In this document: piece after piece, positions 43,108 to 55,100 of the stretch | Layout of the letters: each line of letters begins with the position of its first letter | Position numbering within the stretch: position 1 is the first letter of the stretch | Source of the DNA: Pyrus communis | Lineage: Eukaryota > Streptophyta > Magnoliopsida > Rosales > Rosaceae | Assembly (NCBI RefSeq): GCF_963583255.1 | Contig: NC_084806.1 | Span: 13,616,317-13,680,316 of the forward strand | DNA length: 64,000 bases | Direction: 5' to 3' | Program-made: the position numbers and the translations under genes | The notes under the pieces: generated by a model | Seen by the model: only the letters and a program-made list of their open reading frames with translations | Databases searched by the model: none | Told to the model about the DNA's origin: nothing

Positions 43108-44911
43108 GAATGAGTATATTTGTGCACGGTAGAGATGACTACTCCTTTCAGGCCTTTGACAGTGAAAGGGCTAGTTCAAGTAATATAGGATCAAAAGATT
43201 GTGATGAATGATGGAGGGTTTGTTCCTATGAAGCCTCCAAAATATCAGGCATATTCATTTGATTTAACCAAGGCTGCTGACATCTATGAAGAACTAGTAA
43301 GAGCCCGAGTCATCTTTCTCGATAATACCAAAAAGATGCCCAAACCTGAGGAACTAAAGGGAAAGAAGTACTGCAAGATTCACTATACTTTCAATCGTTC
43401 CATCACCAATTGTGTGCAGTTTAGAGATTGGATTCAAGACTTGATTGTTAAAGGGAAGTTGTTACTAGAAAAGCCTCAGGCTAACATGATGATTGACACA
43501 AATTCTTTCCCCAAAGCCCTAATTAGTATGATAAACCTCAATTGGGTAGAGAAAGGAAAATGGAGAGTTACTATGAAAGGAGAAAAAAGAGGTGCACATA
43601 GACCTATTGAAGGAAGTAGAAGGTTTCCTGATAGATTTCAGGCAAGGTAATTAGAGGAGTAGTGTTGTGTAGTAAGTGCCAATATGAATGTGAGTTAGAG
43701 GTACCAGTGCCAGGTGCCATCATTGACCAAGAGTTAGCTAAAAGAAAGGAGAATGAAGAACAAGAAGCCCACATGGCTAACCTCTAGAAATCTGAGTTCA
43801 AGAAAGAAACCTCCAAGAATATATTTCGCAGATTGGGAAGAGATTTAGAACCTAAGAATTTGTCTTAAGTGTTTAGAAACTTTGAATCCTCTGAAGAGGT
43901 AGGTGATAAGGATGGAAGGTTGCCACGATGAAGAAATGTTAAAGTACCCCACTCAACCTGTCACAGTAACACAAGGTCAAGAATGCCAGAATGGAATATA
44001 AAACCGATGCCACTAGTCACAAAGGTAAAATCAGCCCGACTCAGACTAAAATGGTATGTAGTAGGAAATGATAGAAGGCCGGTTAGAAAAATGAGGGCAT
44101 CAATGATAAGAAGGGTGCAGAGACAACACAAAACACATATGCCCTATTTTGTCAAAAGGTTCAAGGAATGTCAAGATTGAAAAGTTTGTCCAGGGCAGTG
44201 AGAGGTAGCCAAGCTAGAGGAACAGAGGGGAGATAGAGAAGGCTAACAACAAGGCAGATAGAGGAGCAGAACATGTTCATCGGACACCTTATTCGGGGAA
44301 ATACAGGGTATTAAGAAGAATCCAATCGAGTATAGTTATGGTGCTTACACCAGGGTGAAACCCAGAGCCTATCTGTTTTGGAACCATATCTCTTAAAAGA
44401 AAAGTAGCTCCACCACCACAAGAGGGTATTCCTTTTAGAACTCCCAAACAACTACTTGATTTCAACACAATGGAAGAAGATGAAGCACCAGAGTTAATGT
44501 TAAATGAAGAAGGCCAAGCTTGGATGAATCAGTTCCTGTGCCAGATTAAGGATAAGAAGGAGGGAGCACCTGGACCTAGCAACTTTCATGTTAACATAAC
44601 TTATGTGTTGTCCTCCATGTTCTGTGGTGAACCCAATCAACCAATCGTCATGCAAGAACATTATTTATCACAAGAACCAATGACGACCCTTGTGAACCTT
44701 GAAGAAAATAGCAGAGAATAGCTGAAAGTGTTCACCTTGCCCAACCCCTTGCAAAAGATGCCGGAAATAATCTATATTGATGGAATGGTGTTCAGAAAAC
44801 CAAGTTTCTCATTGGTAAACCATTTGAAACCCATTTATATAATAGCTCACTTGGAAGGGGTTCATTTCAAAAGGGTGTTGATAGATGGAGGAGTAGCAAT
44901 TAATGTGTTAC
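43108..44911 (+). pseudogene. Tat-lineage gypsy gag-pol linker and protease
   Basis: The 149-codon frame at 43201-43650 (GGFVPMKPPKYQAYSFDLTK, then GKKYCKIHYTFNRSITNCVQ) contains a Cys/His cluster, C-x3-H-x8-C. The protease active-site region is FKRVLIDGGVAINVL at 44867-44911. The triplet after Asp is Gly-Gly rather than the usual S/T-Gly, as in many Tat elements. The frame is cut at this point by a solo LTR and resumes at 46417. Several stops occur between 43650 and 44470. Confidence 0.8.
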
Positions 44912-46411
44912 TGTTGACCCTAAAAATTACAAAGCCTAAATGGCACCCAGGCCGAATAACTAATAAGCTAACTAAGTCTTTCGGTTGAATGCGGGGCGTG
45001 CCAACTCGTCGGCCGAGGAGTAAAATTTGTTGATGTTGCGTTGAGCGCGTTGCTGACTTCTCTATCTTGCGACTGCAGCCGAAGAAGGAACAAATCTCGG
45101 CCTTTGGATTCTCAAGCCTGAAGACAAGGCTGCTAGTTCTACGAAGTTCAATATCAAATTCGGCTCTCAGGATGCCGAATGTAGTAACCTGGTACCACCT
45201 CACTTTGCCGAGAAGGCTAATGAGATGACCTCTGCCAATAAGGATTCGAAAATCCTTCTCGACCGAGACTTGGATAGATAACCAGTCGGTCTCGACGCAG
45301 TGCTGTTTATCCAAACTGAAAGTGTTTCAGGATCAGCTGATTCTACGGCAACAGTGCTGTTTATCCAAACTGAAGATGTTCGCCGGTTGCCTTCACAGTG
45401 CTGTTTATCCAAACTGAAGATGTGTCGACGGAAAAAAGAAAAATAAAAAAAACTTCAAGATGTTTGAGAGGTTTTGCGCAGGGCAATTATATGTTGAATT
45501 GAAGGTCCCTCGAATGATGCACGTTGCCTTTTATTTATAGTACTGATATACAGGCTTTGGCGGCTGACACTTGTTGGATACCTGTTACAGAATCCAATCG
45601 TTTTCAAACTCATAAAGAAATTTACGTTACGCAGGCCAAAGCCTATGCTTTAGTCATACCATCTCACGCAAACTGAAGCCACGTGTTCATTTGCAGCAAC
45701 CTGATATACTGTGATTTTATCTCCAAGTTTTGCAAGTGTTGTCATCTAACTAAAACTCTTAGCATCCTGCCAAGGATATTCGGTCCCACCATCATAATCT
45801 TTTATCTCTTCATGCATGGTAAACCTCGTGCTGCATCACATCACTATTTCCATGTTTCTCTAAAGTCTGAAACCTTTCATCCAAATGGTTGGCTTTCCAA
45901 ACAAGATAAAAGCCCATCTTGACTTATCCCATCGTAATTAAAAACCTAGCCTAGCTAGGCTTTCTTTTCTTGTCATAATTCTATCACTCATCCATACATC
46001 CTGATCCCATTTAATGAATTTCAAACCATTTAAAATTCATTTCTGACTACTTATCAATCAACCTAACCTACTTAGGCTTTCTATTCACCATTATCCAAAA
46101 TTTGCAGATCCATGCTATGCCATGTGATAAGATCCCAAGCCGAGTTGCTCTAATCCACATGGTACACTGCTAACAAATCCAAATTAAATCAGACTGTTCT
46201 ACTTGCTTCTACATTGGGACTATGATTTTTATCTTATTTATTTTGTATAAGAAAATTTGAGATAACTTATTAAAAGATAATTAGTATGATTAAATACCAT
46301 AACATTATCTCAAAACAAAATTATCTTAACTTTCTTATCCGACGATCTAGAATCATGCTTTCTCAATGGCCTCGATTGCACGGGCCGATGGTGTAATTTT
46401 GGGTCCAAACA
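44912..46411 (+). mobile_element. Solo gypsy-type LTR (1500 bp) in the Tat protease
   Basis: It begins TGTTGACCCTAAAAATTAC and ends TTTTGGGTCCAAACA. The target duplication GTTAC is perfect (44907-44911 and 46412-46416). Removing it rejoins VLIDGGVAINVL to PFKQIKRLAR in frame. It contains three copies of CAGTGCTGTTTATCCAAACT (about 45297-45420). A TATTTATAG motif at 45533-45541 is a possible TATA element. The orientation is read from the TGTTGACCC start and is likely but not proven. Confidence 0.9.
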
Positions 46412-46416
46412 GTTAC

Positions 46417-47187
46417 CCTTTAAGCAGATAAAAAGGCTTGCCAGAAGTGAAGAAGACCTCATCCTAACAGACCTCACAGTAACTAGTTTTTCTGGGGCTA
46501 TTACTAAAACACATGGTATACTGCCTTTAGAGATAGGTCTGGGGTCCAAGAAGATCATGTTGGCATTCTTTGTGGTAGATAGCAGTTCCGCTTATGGGGC
46601 TTTATTATGAAGTGACTGGATACACCAAATCTTGTCTATACTATCTACGTTACATTAACAAATTACTGTTTACCATGAACCAACTACTGTCGAGCAAGGG
46701 TTCTAGGACATAATGGAGGCCAAGTCATGGCCATTTCTCCCCATATCCAAAATCGCGGAGGCTAACTTCTATAATCCTGATGTCGAGATTCTGCAATGTT
46801 TAAAAGCTAATTAGAACGTCTACCTTACAAAGGTGACGGCCCAAAAACTCTTGGAACAATGATTGCTGCTTGTCAAGAAGGAATGGAATAGGCCTCATGT
46901 CATCCCAGCCTACCACCACCAATGATGACAAACCAAAAGAGGAAGGACCAAGTGGTAGTAGTCAGGTCTTTAATCAAAAGATTGCTAGAGTATGGAAATA
47001 AAATAAGAGAAATTAAGCAAAACTCAGTCAAAGAAATGGCAGAGTGGGAAGAAGGAGATTTCAGCACTAAAGATAATCAAGAAGGAAAGTTTTTAGGAAA
47101 AAATGTAGAAGTTGTTGTACACATGGAAAAATGTATATATGACTTAGATTGGCCCGATGACATGCCTGAAGTCCCAAAGTCGATGGA
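46417..47187 (+). pseudogene. Tat-lineage gypsy protease end and region before RT
   Basis: It continues the split frame: KQIKRLARSEEDLILTDL, TSFSGAITKTHGILPLEIGL and AFFVVDSSSAYGALL, the typical end of a retropepsin domain. Then come AEANFYNPDVEILQC and KVTAQKLLEQ. The last segment, DLDWPDDMPEVPKSM, is split by the next solo LTR at 47188. TAG and TGA codons interrupt it at several places. Confidence 0.82.
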
Positions 47188-48852
47188 TGATAAGCTCATA
47201 TTTATATATATTTTACATCAAATTCACTTATCTTTTCTTAGTTAGTTCCTTATACTTTTGAGCTATTTACTTTGTTTTTGTGTTTTGTAGGATTTTTCAA
47301 GCAAAGAAAAGAAAAACAGCACAAGTGGGATTTTAAGTAATAAATTCGTCAAAACTGCCTGTGCAGGTCAGCTGACTTTGGAAGCAAATTGCGGACAGCT
47401 CAGAATGAATTAAAGAATGAGTCTTATATGCTTGGAAAGCTACGGATGTCTATTTTCTGGAGCATTTCACGGATTGTTAATATAATTTTTCTAGAAGAAG
47501 TTGTGGCCGTTTCAATACTGAAAGGTTCCCAAGAGGCTGAGCAGTTTGTAACTGACAAGAAAGCATTGAAAACAATAAATCCAATAAATCTAGCAGCCAA
47601 AACTGATGCAGTCAAGAACAAACGAGCTGACACCTATTCAAATTTCAAAGGAAATGGAAGTAAAGATGAGGATTAAGAGGGAGTAATTGACATAAAGGCT
47701 ACCCAAGGAGTTAGAATTGTTTTACCATTTCCTTTCACTTATTGTCATCACTAAAGGGCTATTAGTGGGTGAGTTAAGGAGAAGAAAATGGTGCAGCAAG
47801 AATTGGTTTAAAAGTAGGGTTGGGGAAGGAAGGAAAGAGGAAGCCTCAGTCGATTTCTTTCGGTTCTATTTTCTCAAACTCATGTCTATCTTTTGTTTTA
47901 GCTTAAGGATTGTGTAACTAAATTTTTAGTAGTTAGGGGCTGTTTGAAGCCCCGAATATGATTGCAAGTTTGTTATGACATTTCGTTTGAATTGCTTTTA
48001 TGAATGGATGAAAATTGGTTCACTACTTGTCTCATTGATGAATTCTTTATGTGTTTTCTACGGATGCATACTTAGTAAGCATATCTAGGATTCTAATGCT
48101 ATGAACATGTGTGTGCCTGCCCTTGTTGAATGAGGACCTACATATGTTCTAGAGTAGTACTTGGTAATTGCGATTAACATGTGAACCAATTTCTAGGATA
48201 AGTAAGACAACGCCAGTACTTACGATGCCTTGTGATGACTCAAACTCTTTTCGTTCTTAATGATTTCTACTTGTTAAATCTATGAACATGCCATTCTAGA
48301 TTGCATGCTAGGGACTATGTTAAGTTGAAAATGCCATTCTCTTAACATACCACATAAGAAAGAGTAATAGGTTGAGTTCTAACATTGAGCCAACTTGAGC
48401 ATCTTCATCCAAAAATAGAAGGAATTTGTATGAAACATAACATGATTGTATGATTATTTGGTGGTGGATAACAATTCCCCTAACTCGTTTTTCTTAATTT
48501 GTGAACTACTTAAAAATCTGTTTCTATTATGTTTTTGTTCAATTTAATTTAAATAGCAAATTAACTCCAAAAATCCCAAAATTTGTGTGAGTGTAGCTCT
48601 GTGTATCTAGTGTCTGCATACAAAATTTCATGGACTTTAGATAAGTATAAGTCGGTCTATTAATTGTTTTTTAGTGGCTGGCTAGTAGGGACAGTAGCCC
48701 AGTTTTTGTGACATTTTAAGTAGTTAGATAAAACAATCTTCTGCGGGAAAGACCCTTATTTTCATATGCTACAATTGACAAATCTTAGTGTTAATAAGGA
48801 AAATCAATAGGACATTTGTGTGCTACTTTGTGGTGTGCTTTTAATCCTATCA
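47188..48852 (+). mobile_element. Solo Athila-type LTR (1665 bp) in the Tat polyprotein
   Basis: It begins TGATAAGCTCATATTTATA and ends TTAATCCTATCA. The target duplication ATGGA is perfect (47183-47187 and 48853-48857). Removing it rejoins PKSM to EFLSIELNKPAP in frame. The start resembles that of the young element at 18706 (TGATAGGAGCATATT) and the end (CTATCA against GCATCA) is similar, so I assign it to the Athila group. The 95-codon frame at 47389-47676 inside it is taken as chance. Confidence 0.9.
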
Positions 48853-48857
48853 ATGGA

Positions 48858-49262
48858 GTTTTTATCCATAGAGCTCAATAAGCCAGCACCATAAGTCCAA
48901 GACCCCTTAGAAACCATTAATTTAGGGACTGTGGAGGATCCAAGGCCAATACAGCTTAGTGGCTTACTAGAACCTGCTGATTGGGCGAAAATAATTGATT
49001 TTTTGCATGAGTTCAAGGATTGCTTTGCATGGCATTATACAGAAATGCCAAGGTTAGATTCTACATCGGTAGAACACATAATGCCTATAAAGGATGGGTA
49101 CAAGCCGGTGAAGTAAGCTCCACGAAGAATGTCAAAGGATATAGAAGAAAAAGTTAAAGAAGAAATTGAGAAGCTAGTAAAGGCACGGTTTATTAGACCT
49201 GCAAAGTATGTAGAATAGCTGGCCAACATTGTACCTATATTAAAAGTATTAACTACTGCCAT
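48858..49262 (+). pseudogene. Tat-lineage reverse transcriptase, N-terminal part
   Basis: VEDPRPIQLSGLLEPADWAK, FKDCFAWHYTEMPRLDSTSV and EHIMPIKDGYKPVK lead into RRMSKDIEEKVKEEIEKLVK and FIRPAKYVE. This is the start of the gypsy RT. At about 49240-49265 the sequence jumps from NIVPILK to an FDDIAAKPKTEEQHLE segment, where DDI is the end of the YIDD motif. Nearly the whole palm is deleted. Confidence 0.85.
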
Positions 49263-49980
49263 TCGATGATATTGCGGCGAAGCCTAAAACTGAGGAGCAA
49301 CACTTAGAAGATCTTAAACATGCTTTACTGAGGATGAGAACCCACAAATTAAGGATGAATCCTAAAAAGTATGCTTTTGGGGTCAGATCGGGCAACTTTT
49401 CGGGGTTCTTAGTTCATTAAAGAGGTGTGGAGGTAGACAAGAATAAAACCAAAGCCATAATAGGGTCACCTGCACCTACCAACAAAGTACAATTGCAAAG
49501 ATTACTTGGAAAGATTAATTTCTTGAGAAGGTTCATTGCTAACCTGGTGGGCAAGATCCAACCCCTGTCTCATTTGCTAAGGTTAAATAATCAAGACAAT
49601 TTGAGTGGGGCCCTCAACATCAAGAAGCCTTTGATAAGGTGAAAGCTTACTTGGCATCTCCTCTAGTACTCATGCCTCCCCAAAGGGAAAAGCCTTTATA
49701 ACTCTACATCTCGGCATCTGAGAAGTCCATATGGAGTTTATTGGCTCAAAATAATGAAGGGGGAAAAAACAAAGTGTACTATGTTAATAGAATCCTTACT
49801 GAGGTAAAAACAAGATACACCCTTGTTGAAAAGCTATGTTTAACTTTGTATTTCATTGTTAGCAATTGGAGACATTACATGTTGCTTTGCCACACTCACA
49901 TAATTGCTAAGACTGATGTGATCAAATACATGTTGTCTAAACCCATGCTGACTGGAAGAATTGGAAAATAGATTTTGACA
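49263..49980 (+). pseudogene. Tat-lineage RT thumb and RNase H
   Basis: TEEQHLEDLKHALLRMRTHK, RMNPKKYAFGVRSGNFSGFL and LQRLLGKINFLRRFIANL are the RT end and connection. RNase H follows with ISASEKSIWSLLAQNNEGGK, YYVNRILTEVKTRYTLVEKL and WRHYMLLCHTHIIAKTDVI. Breaks include a TAA at about 49420 and a shift near 49640. Confidence 0.85.
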
Positions 49981-50440
49981 TTATCAGAATTCAGTTTCCA
50001 ATATGTGCCTCAAAGTGCTGTGAAGGGGCAAGCAATTGCAGACTTTTTGACAGAACACCAAGAACTTGAAAAGGAGATGATCAATATTCTTGGTACTTTG
50101 GAAGTTGCAAGTATCTAGTTTCCACTGAGAGAAGGCATTTCGGGCAAAGAAGCTTGGGCCCAGCAAGAAATAAAGAAGGTATCTAGTATCTAGATCACTC
50201 TATGGAAGCTATATTTTGATGGATCGTGCACACATCGGGCTGCAAGGGCAGGAATAATCATCATCAATCCACGAGGTGCTCACTATTGCTATTCATTTCT
50301 CTTGGATTATGACGATGTCACCAACAATAGAGCAGAATACAAAGCATTAATAATTGGCTTAGAGATTATGATGCAATTAAAGGTGGAAGAATTAGAGGTT
50401 TTGGAGATTCAAAGTTAGTGATTAATGAGTTAAATGGAGA
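49981..50440 (+). pseudogene. Second (archaeal-type) RNase H of the Tat lineage
   Basis: LYFDGSCTHRAARAGIIIIN at about 50212-50275 and NNRAEYKALIIGLEIMM at 50332-50385 form a second RNase H fold after the first. An extra archaeal-type RNase H between pol RNase H and integrase is a known mark of the Tat lineage (Ogre, Retand and relatives). This is the main reason for the lineage call. Stops at about 50118, 50193 and 50418 break it. Confidence 0.8.
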
Positions 50441-51990
50441 ATACAAGTGCAGGCATATCACAATGGCAGGGTATTACATGATTGCCACTCAATTATTGGC
50501 ATATTAGGGAAATGAAGTCATGGTTAATTATATTCCTAGGAAATTGAATTTAGCTACAAATGAGATGGCACAACTAACCTCTAGAACACAAGATTAGGGA
50601 GAAACATCGAAGATAAACATGAAGATACAGACAATGAGCCTTCCTTTGATCTTTGAGAGGGAATTTAGTTTGGATATAATAACAGGAGAACTCGAGGTTG
50701 AAGATTGGAGGTTTCCCATTCTTCAATACTTTAGAAATCCTTCTCTCCCTACTTGCAGGAAGACCGGACAACATTCAACTAAGTTTGTTCCGTGGGAAGA
50801 AATTTTGTTGAGGAAAACCCCAGATGGGCTTCTACTGAAATGCTTGGGTCTAGAAGAGTCAATAAGAGTAATGGCTGAGGTACATGAGGGAATTTGTGGA
50901 GCTCATCAAGCAAGAACAAGAGATGGTTGCTAAAAAGATATGGTTACTTCTTGCCCAATATGGAAAAATACTGCAAAGCTTATGGTAAAGGGTGCGAAGA
51001 ATGCTAGAGGCATGGTCATTTGCAACATACTCCATCAGTGCCTTTGAATCCAATTGTAAAGCCATGGCCTTTTAGAGGATGGGCTATGGACTTCATCGAG
51101 CAAATATATCTAGTCTCTGGTAAAAGAGATACCTTTATAATTGTGGCAACTAATTATTTTACTATAGGGGTAGAAACCTCAGTTGTAAAGACTTTTAATT
51201 TAGTTGTTGTCAAAAGGTTTATTGAGACCAAGATCCTACATAGGTATAGGGTGACCCAAGTCCTTGTTACAGATAGAAGACAATCCTTTGTTTCAAAAGA
51301 GGTAGATGAGTTTGCAGAAAAATTCAAGATAAATATGATTTAGTCTAGCCTCTATTACCCCCAATCTAATGGTCAAGCAGAAGCCAGCAACAAGATTCTT
51401 GTTAACATCATCAAGAGAATGGTGGCCGATAGCCCAGAGAAATGGCATGAAAAGTTGGGCGATACTCTTTGGGCTTACAGAACTTCAAAAAGGACAACAA
51501 CTGGAATTACTCCTTATGCATTAGCATTCGGGTTCGGGCAAGATGTAGTACTTCCTATGGAAATCAATGTTAGCTCTTTGAGAATACATAACCAATTTGA
51601 TCTACATAGTAATGAGTTTATACAAACCATATGTTAGGGGGTTAAAGATTTAGATGTTTCCTGCATTGAAACTCTAAACAAGATCCAAGAAGGGAAAAAA
51701 GTTGTTGCCCGAGCATATAACAAAAGAGTAAAATTGAAATCTTTTGAAGAAGAAGAGCTACTGTGGAAGACAATCCTACCATTGGGGGCTTAACTTAGAG
51801 GATTTGGGAAGTGGAGTCCTAATTGGGAAGGCCCCTTTATGATTCTCAAAGTATTAGATAAAGGGGCATATTACTTTGCAGATCTAGAATAAGGTCCACA
51901 AAAACATCCAATCAATGCTAAGTTCTTAAAAAAGTATCACCCAACTCTTTGGGATGCTAGAGACTGTTACATTGATGAAGTTTGACAACT
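50441..51990 (+). pseudogene. Tat-lineage integrase
   Basis: The frame from 50619 reads FEREFSLDIITGELEVEDWR, then VPWEEILLRKTPDGLLLKCL. The zinc-binding part is at 50880-51020 (VHEGICGAHQ, then CKAYGKGCEECQRHGH after a shift). The core has RGWAMDFIEQIY, LVTDRRQSF and NGQAEASNKIL, so the three acidic positions can be placed. The end has PNWEGPFMILKVLDKGAYYF and HPINAKFLKKYHP. TAG stops at about 51341 and 51636 disable it. Confidence 0.88.
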
Positions 51991-52017
51991 AGAGTAGTTT
52001 CCCAAAGATTCCTTGTA

Positions 52018-52037
52018 TGTGTGTGTGTGTGTGTGTG
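52018..52037 (+). repeat. GT microsatellite
   Basis: A (TG)n run of about 20 bases lies between the end of the pol frame and the antisense ORF. Confidence 0.8.
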
Positions 52038-52169
52038 TAAACAGGGGGCTACTTCTGGGCAAAATGACAAGTAATTGTAAAAAGGCAAATAGAGTAGTAG
52101 GACAATGGAAGATCTTTTTATTTAATAATTACGAACATACAAAAGCTAAAGTTTGTTTCACAAATTTAC

Positions 52170-55100
52170 ATCCTTAGCCAAAGCAGCTATTCTGGAATAA
52201 TAAGTCTGCATTATGGTGAAGATGCGACTTTGGCTCTTCTAGAGTTATGTTGCTCTTGGCTAGCTGAGCTTTTAATTCTTCCATCTTCTGGTTCACTTTC
52301 TTCACCTTCTTTAGTTTCTTGTAAAGCCTGCTAGAGAAGATCATTTGCTTGCCCTTTAAAGCAGAGGGTTGTTCCTTCAATTTCTAAATTTCTATAGCCA
52401 CTACCATGATTTTATCTTCCATGGCTGACCCCGACCCTTCTTCTACAAGTTATTGAAGATTAGTGGAAGTCTGTTCACACTTTTCTTTGTAGCACCTCAC
52501 CCGATTAGACTGCCTCTCAACCCTAAGATGTTGATCCCTTAAAGCCCTAAAATTCTCAAAGAAGCAAATGAATGACTTATACTGCACCTTGGTCATTTAC
52601 TTGGACTGGAACAACTCAAATAGAGCTTTCTTAGCATCTTAAAGTGCCTTAAGACTGAAGGAGGCAAACAAGTCCCTCTACATCCATGCTCTGAAAATCC
52701 TACATTGATCTTAAAGGTGTTAAGAATTAGAAAGACACCTTAGGGATATCATCTTAGTCCTAATTTGCCTGAACTCTCTAACTAGCTCGGGCAAAGAAGT
52801 TGTGGCTGGGAGAAAAACCAACGGTGGGGGTATGACACTAGCACCACCAAAAGCAGCAGCAGCAGCAATGGCAGTTTTTGTAGTGGCAACAGTGGAAGAG
52901 GAAGAGGATCTGGTAGCATCCACATTCCTAGGCCTAGGAATTGGGACCTCTGAAGCTCCAATAACCCAAAGAAGTGGAAAGGAACCACTTTGCTCACAGC
53001 AGGCTGAGAAGTCTTGCCCGAACCATCGCTAGAAGCCTGTCAAATTACAAAAAGAACAAATTGGAAGGATAATCTTAAACCAAATAAAAAAAATAAAAAA
53101 AAAGATAAGTTGGTAAGTTGAATATACCTTAGCTGGACCCTGAACCTTGGAAAAAAGGGTTTTTGTTGTAGCTGGTTTAGGAGAATATGGCTAGCTTAAT
53201 AAAGATGAAACATGAGAGCTCCTGGGGCTAGTCACATCTGAGACAACTGGTATCTCAGGGACTGTTGGTTCCTTAGCAGCCGGTGTGGGAAACTTAGTAG
53301 CTTCTGGAAGAGGTAAAGGCTAGCAGAGGCAGAATTCAAAACATAAGTTCAAAATCAAAAGACAGAAAACATAAGATGGCTAAATGAAAGAAAACTTAAA
53401 GAGTTGATATTGTCTTCTACATAATGAAACAACTATCGAGTTGTAGGGTTGAATCGAGAGGTGGGAGTCACGGCTATGGTTGGAGGAATTTGGGAAGATT
53501 GGAGTAGATGTTTGCTGAATTACAGGTGTTGGAGTGCTTTTCCTTGTCTAAAATAGCAAAAGTCAGTTTAGAAGTTGGATCTTAAAGATTCAAAAAGTAA
53601 CATTTTTTAGGAAAAAAAGATACCTCTAAAGGCTTGGCCCGAAAAAAGAGAAACTTTCACAAGTTGGGCTAGAGGTGAGGAAGGTTTTTCCTAGAAATTC
53701 CCTCTGCCTTGGAAACCTGCTTTGGGAAAACCAATTGGAGTTAGCATAGGAGAGTTAAAAATGGAAGAGACAACCATGGGCTTTGCCCAACAAGATATTT
53801 TTAGCTTCTCCAAGAGTTTGGCTTGGGCCAGCTCCCTGCCTAGTAGCTTCAGCAGCATCTTCTTACAGAACTAGGGTGTCAACTGCTTCTTCTTCCTCGT
53901 GCCCGACGATTGCTTTAGCAGGATTACCTTGGGCTGTATAATTGAGAAAACAAAGTTAACATTTGATAAAATCAAGCAATTAAAGGAAGGAGTTAGGAAG
54001 ATAAGTCACCTATCAATAGAAGTTGATTTTTCTCGTTAATGGCTTTCTTCTATCTCTCTAATTCTTCTTTTTTGGGAAGAGACTTGAAAAAGACTTGCTC
54101 GAAGTCCTATCATGGGCTTTCCTGATATCCCTTTCATATTTGTTGGACCATTTGGCTTCCCACCAAGGGGTAAACAGAGCAATACACTCAAAGTTGAGGG
54201 TAGTGGGCTTATGTGCAATTTTGGTCATCATTTCCAGGCTACGCCTGCTTGCTCGAAATGTGACATCGGAGAGGGAGTAGAGGTGATAAGAGGTGCCACA
54301 GTGCACTGAGTCAAAGAAAATGATAAGGATGGCCTGCCTAAATCCTAACTATCTGCCATAGAAATTGGGGTGGTGAACCTTCAGCCTATATTTGGAGGCA
54401 GCTCAGTCACTTCTCACTCCCCAAGCTAGGTATCTTTGCTGGATGTAATTGATGAACTTCTCCTTGCAAGATCTTCTAGCATCCGCCTCGAATGAGTCTT
54501 GAAAAAGATTGTCAGAGAACCAAGGATACATCCTAAGCATAGAAGCACCTCATGCAAGATCAGTTATGGTTCTGCAGATCTTGCAGAAATAGAGGCAGGA
54601 GAAGGTTGAGTGGCTGGTAGCTGCAGCCTTTGCTAGAATTCTGGCAGGAGTTACCCTTTCGGGGAATTCCAGGTTTGAAGCCAGAAACTCTAGAAAGTAC
54701 CATTGGAGCCAGATTTGGATCATCCAGGTTACTCCATTAAGATTTGTCTCAAAAGGCTACCCATTAGTCATCTCATAGAGCAAGTGATAGAGGTGAGCTA
54801 GGATGAAAGGCCTTGTAGCAACATCATCAAAGAAGTGCAGAGCTTCCACCAAGGGGATCCACTCTAGCTTTAGCACCTTAGACTTGTTAGGGAACACATG
54901 TTTGTTCAACCAATAAATGAGGAAATACATGTGTTCCTGAGCTTGATCCGCTGAAGAAGATAGCGGCAAAAGCTCTTCTTAGCGAAAGGAATGAAGCCCG
55001 CAAATGAGGTCTCATAGCTTTTGAAAGTGGTGGAATCATATTCCAAGCTCATTATAGCCTTTGCAGTCTCAGAGTTTTTAGCAGCTGGTTGGGAAGGGAA

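Noticed and set aside
47188..47205. A GCTCA target duplication giving an insert that starts TATTTATA
   Set aside because: A better solution exists: ATGGA duplication with TG...CA ends, which also restores the Tat frame.
47389..47676. 95-codon ORF
   Set aside because: It lies fully inside a solo LTR bounded by ATGGA duplications and shows no recognised domain.
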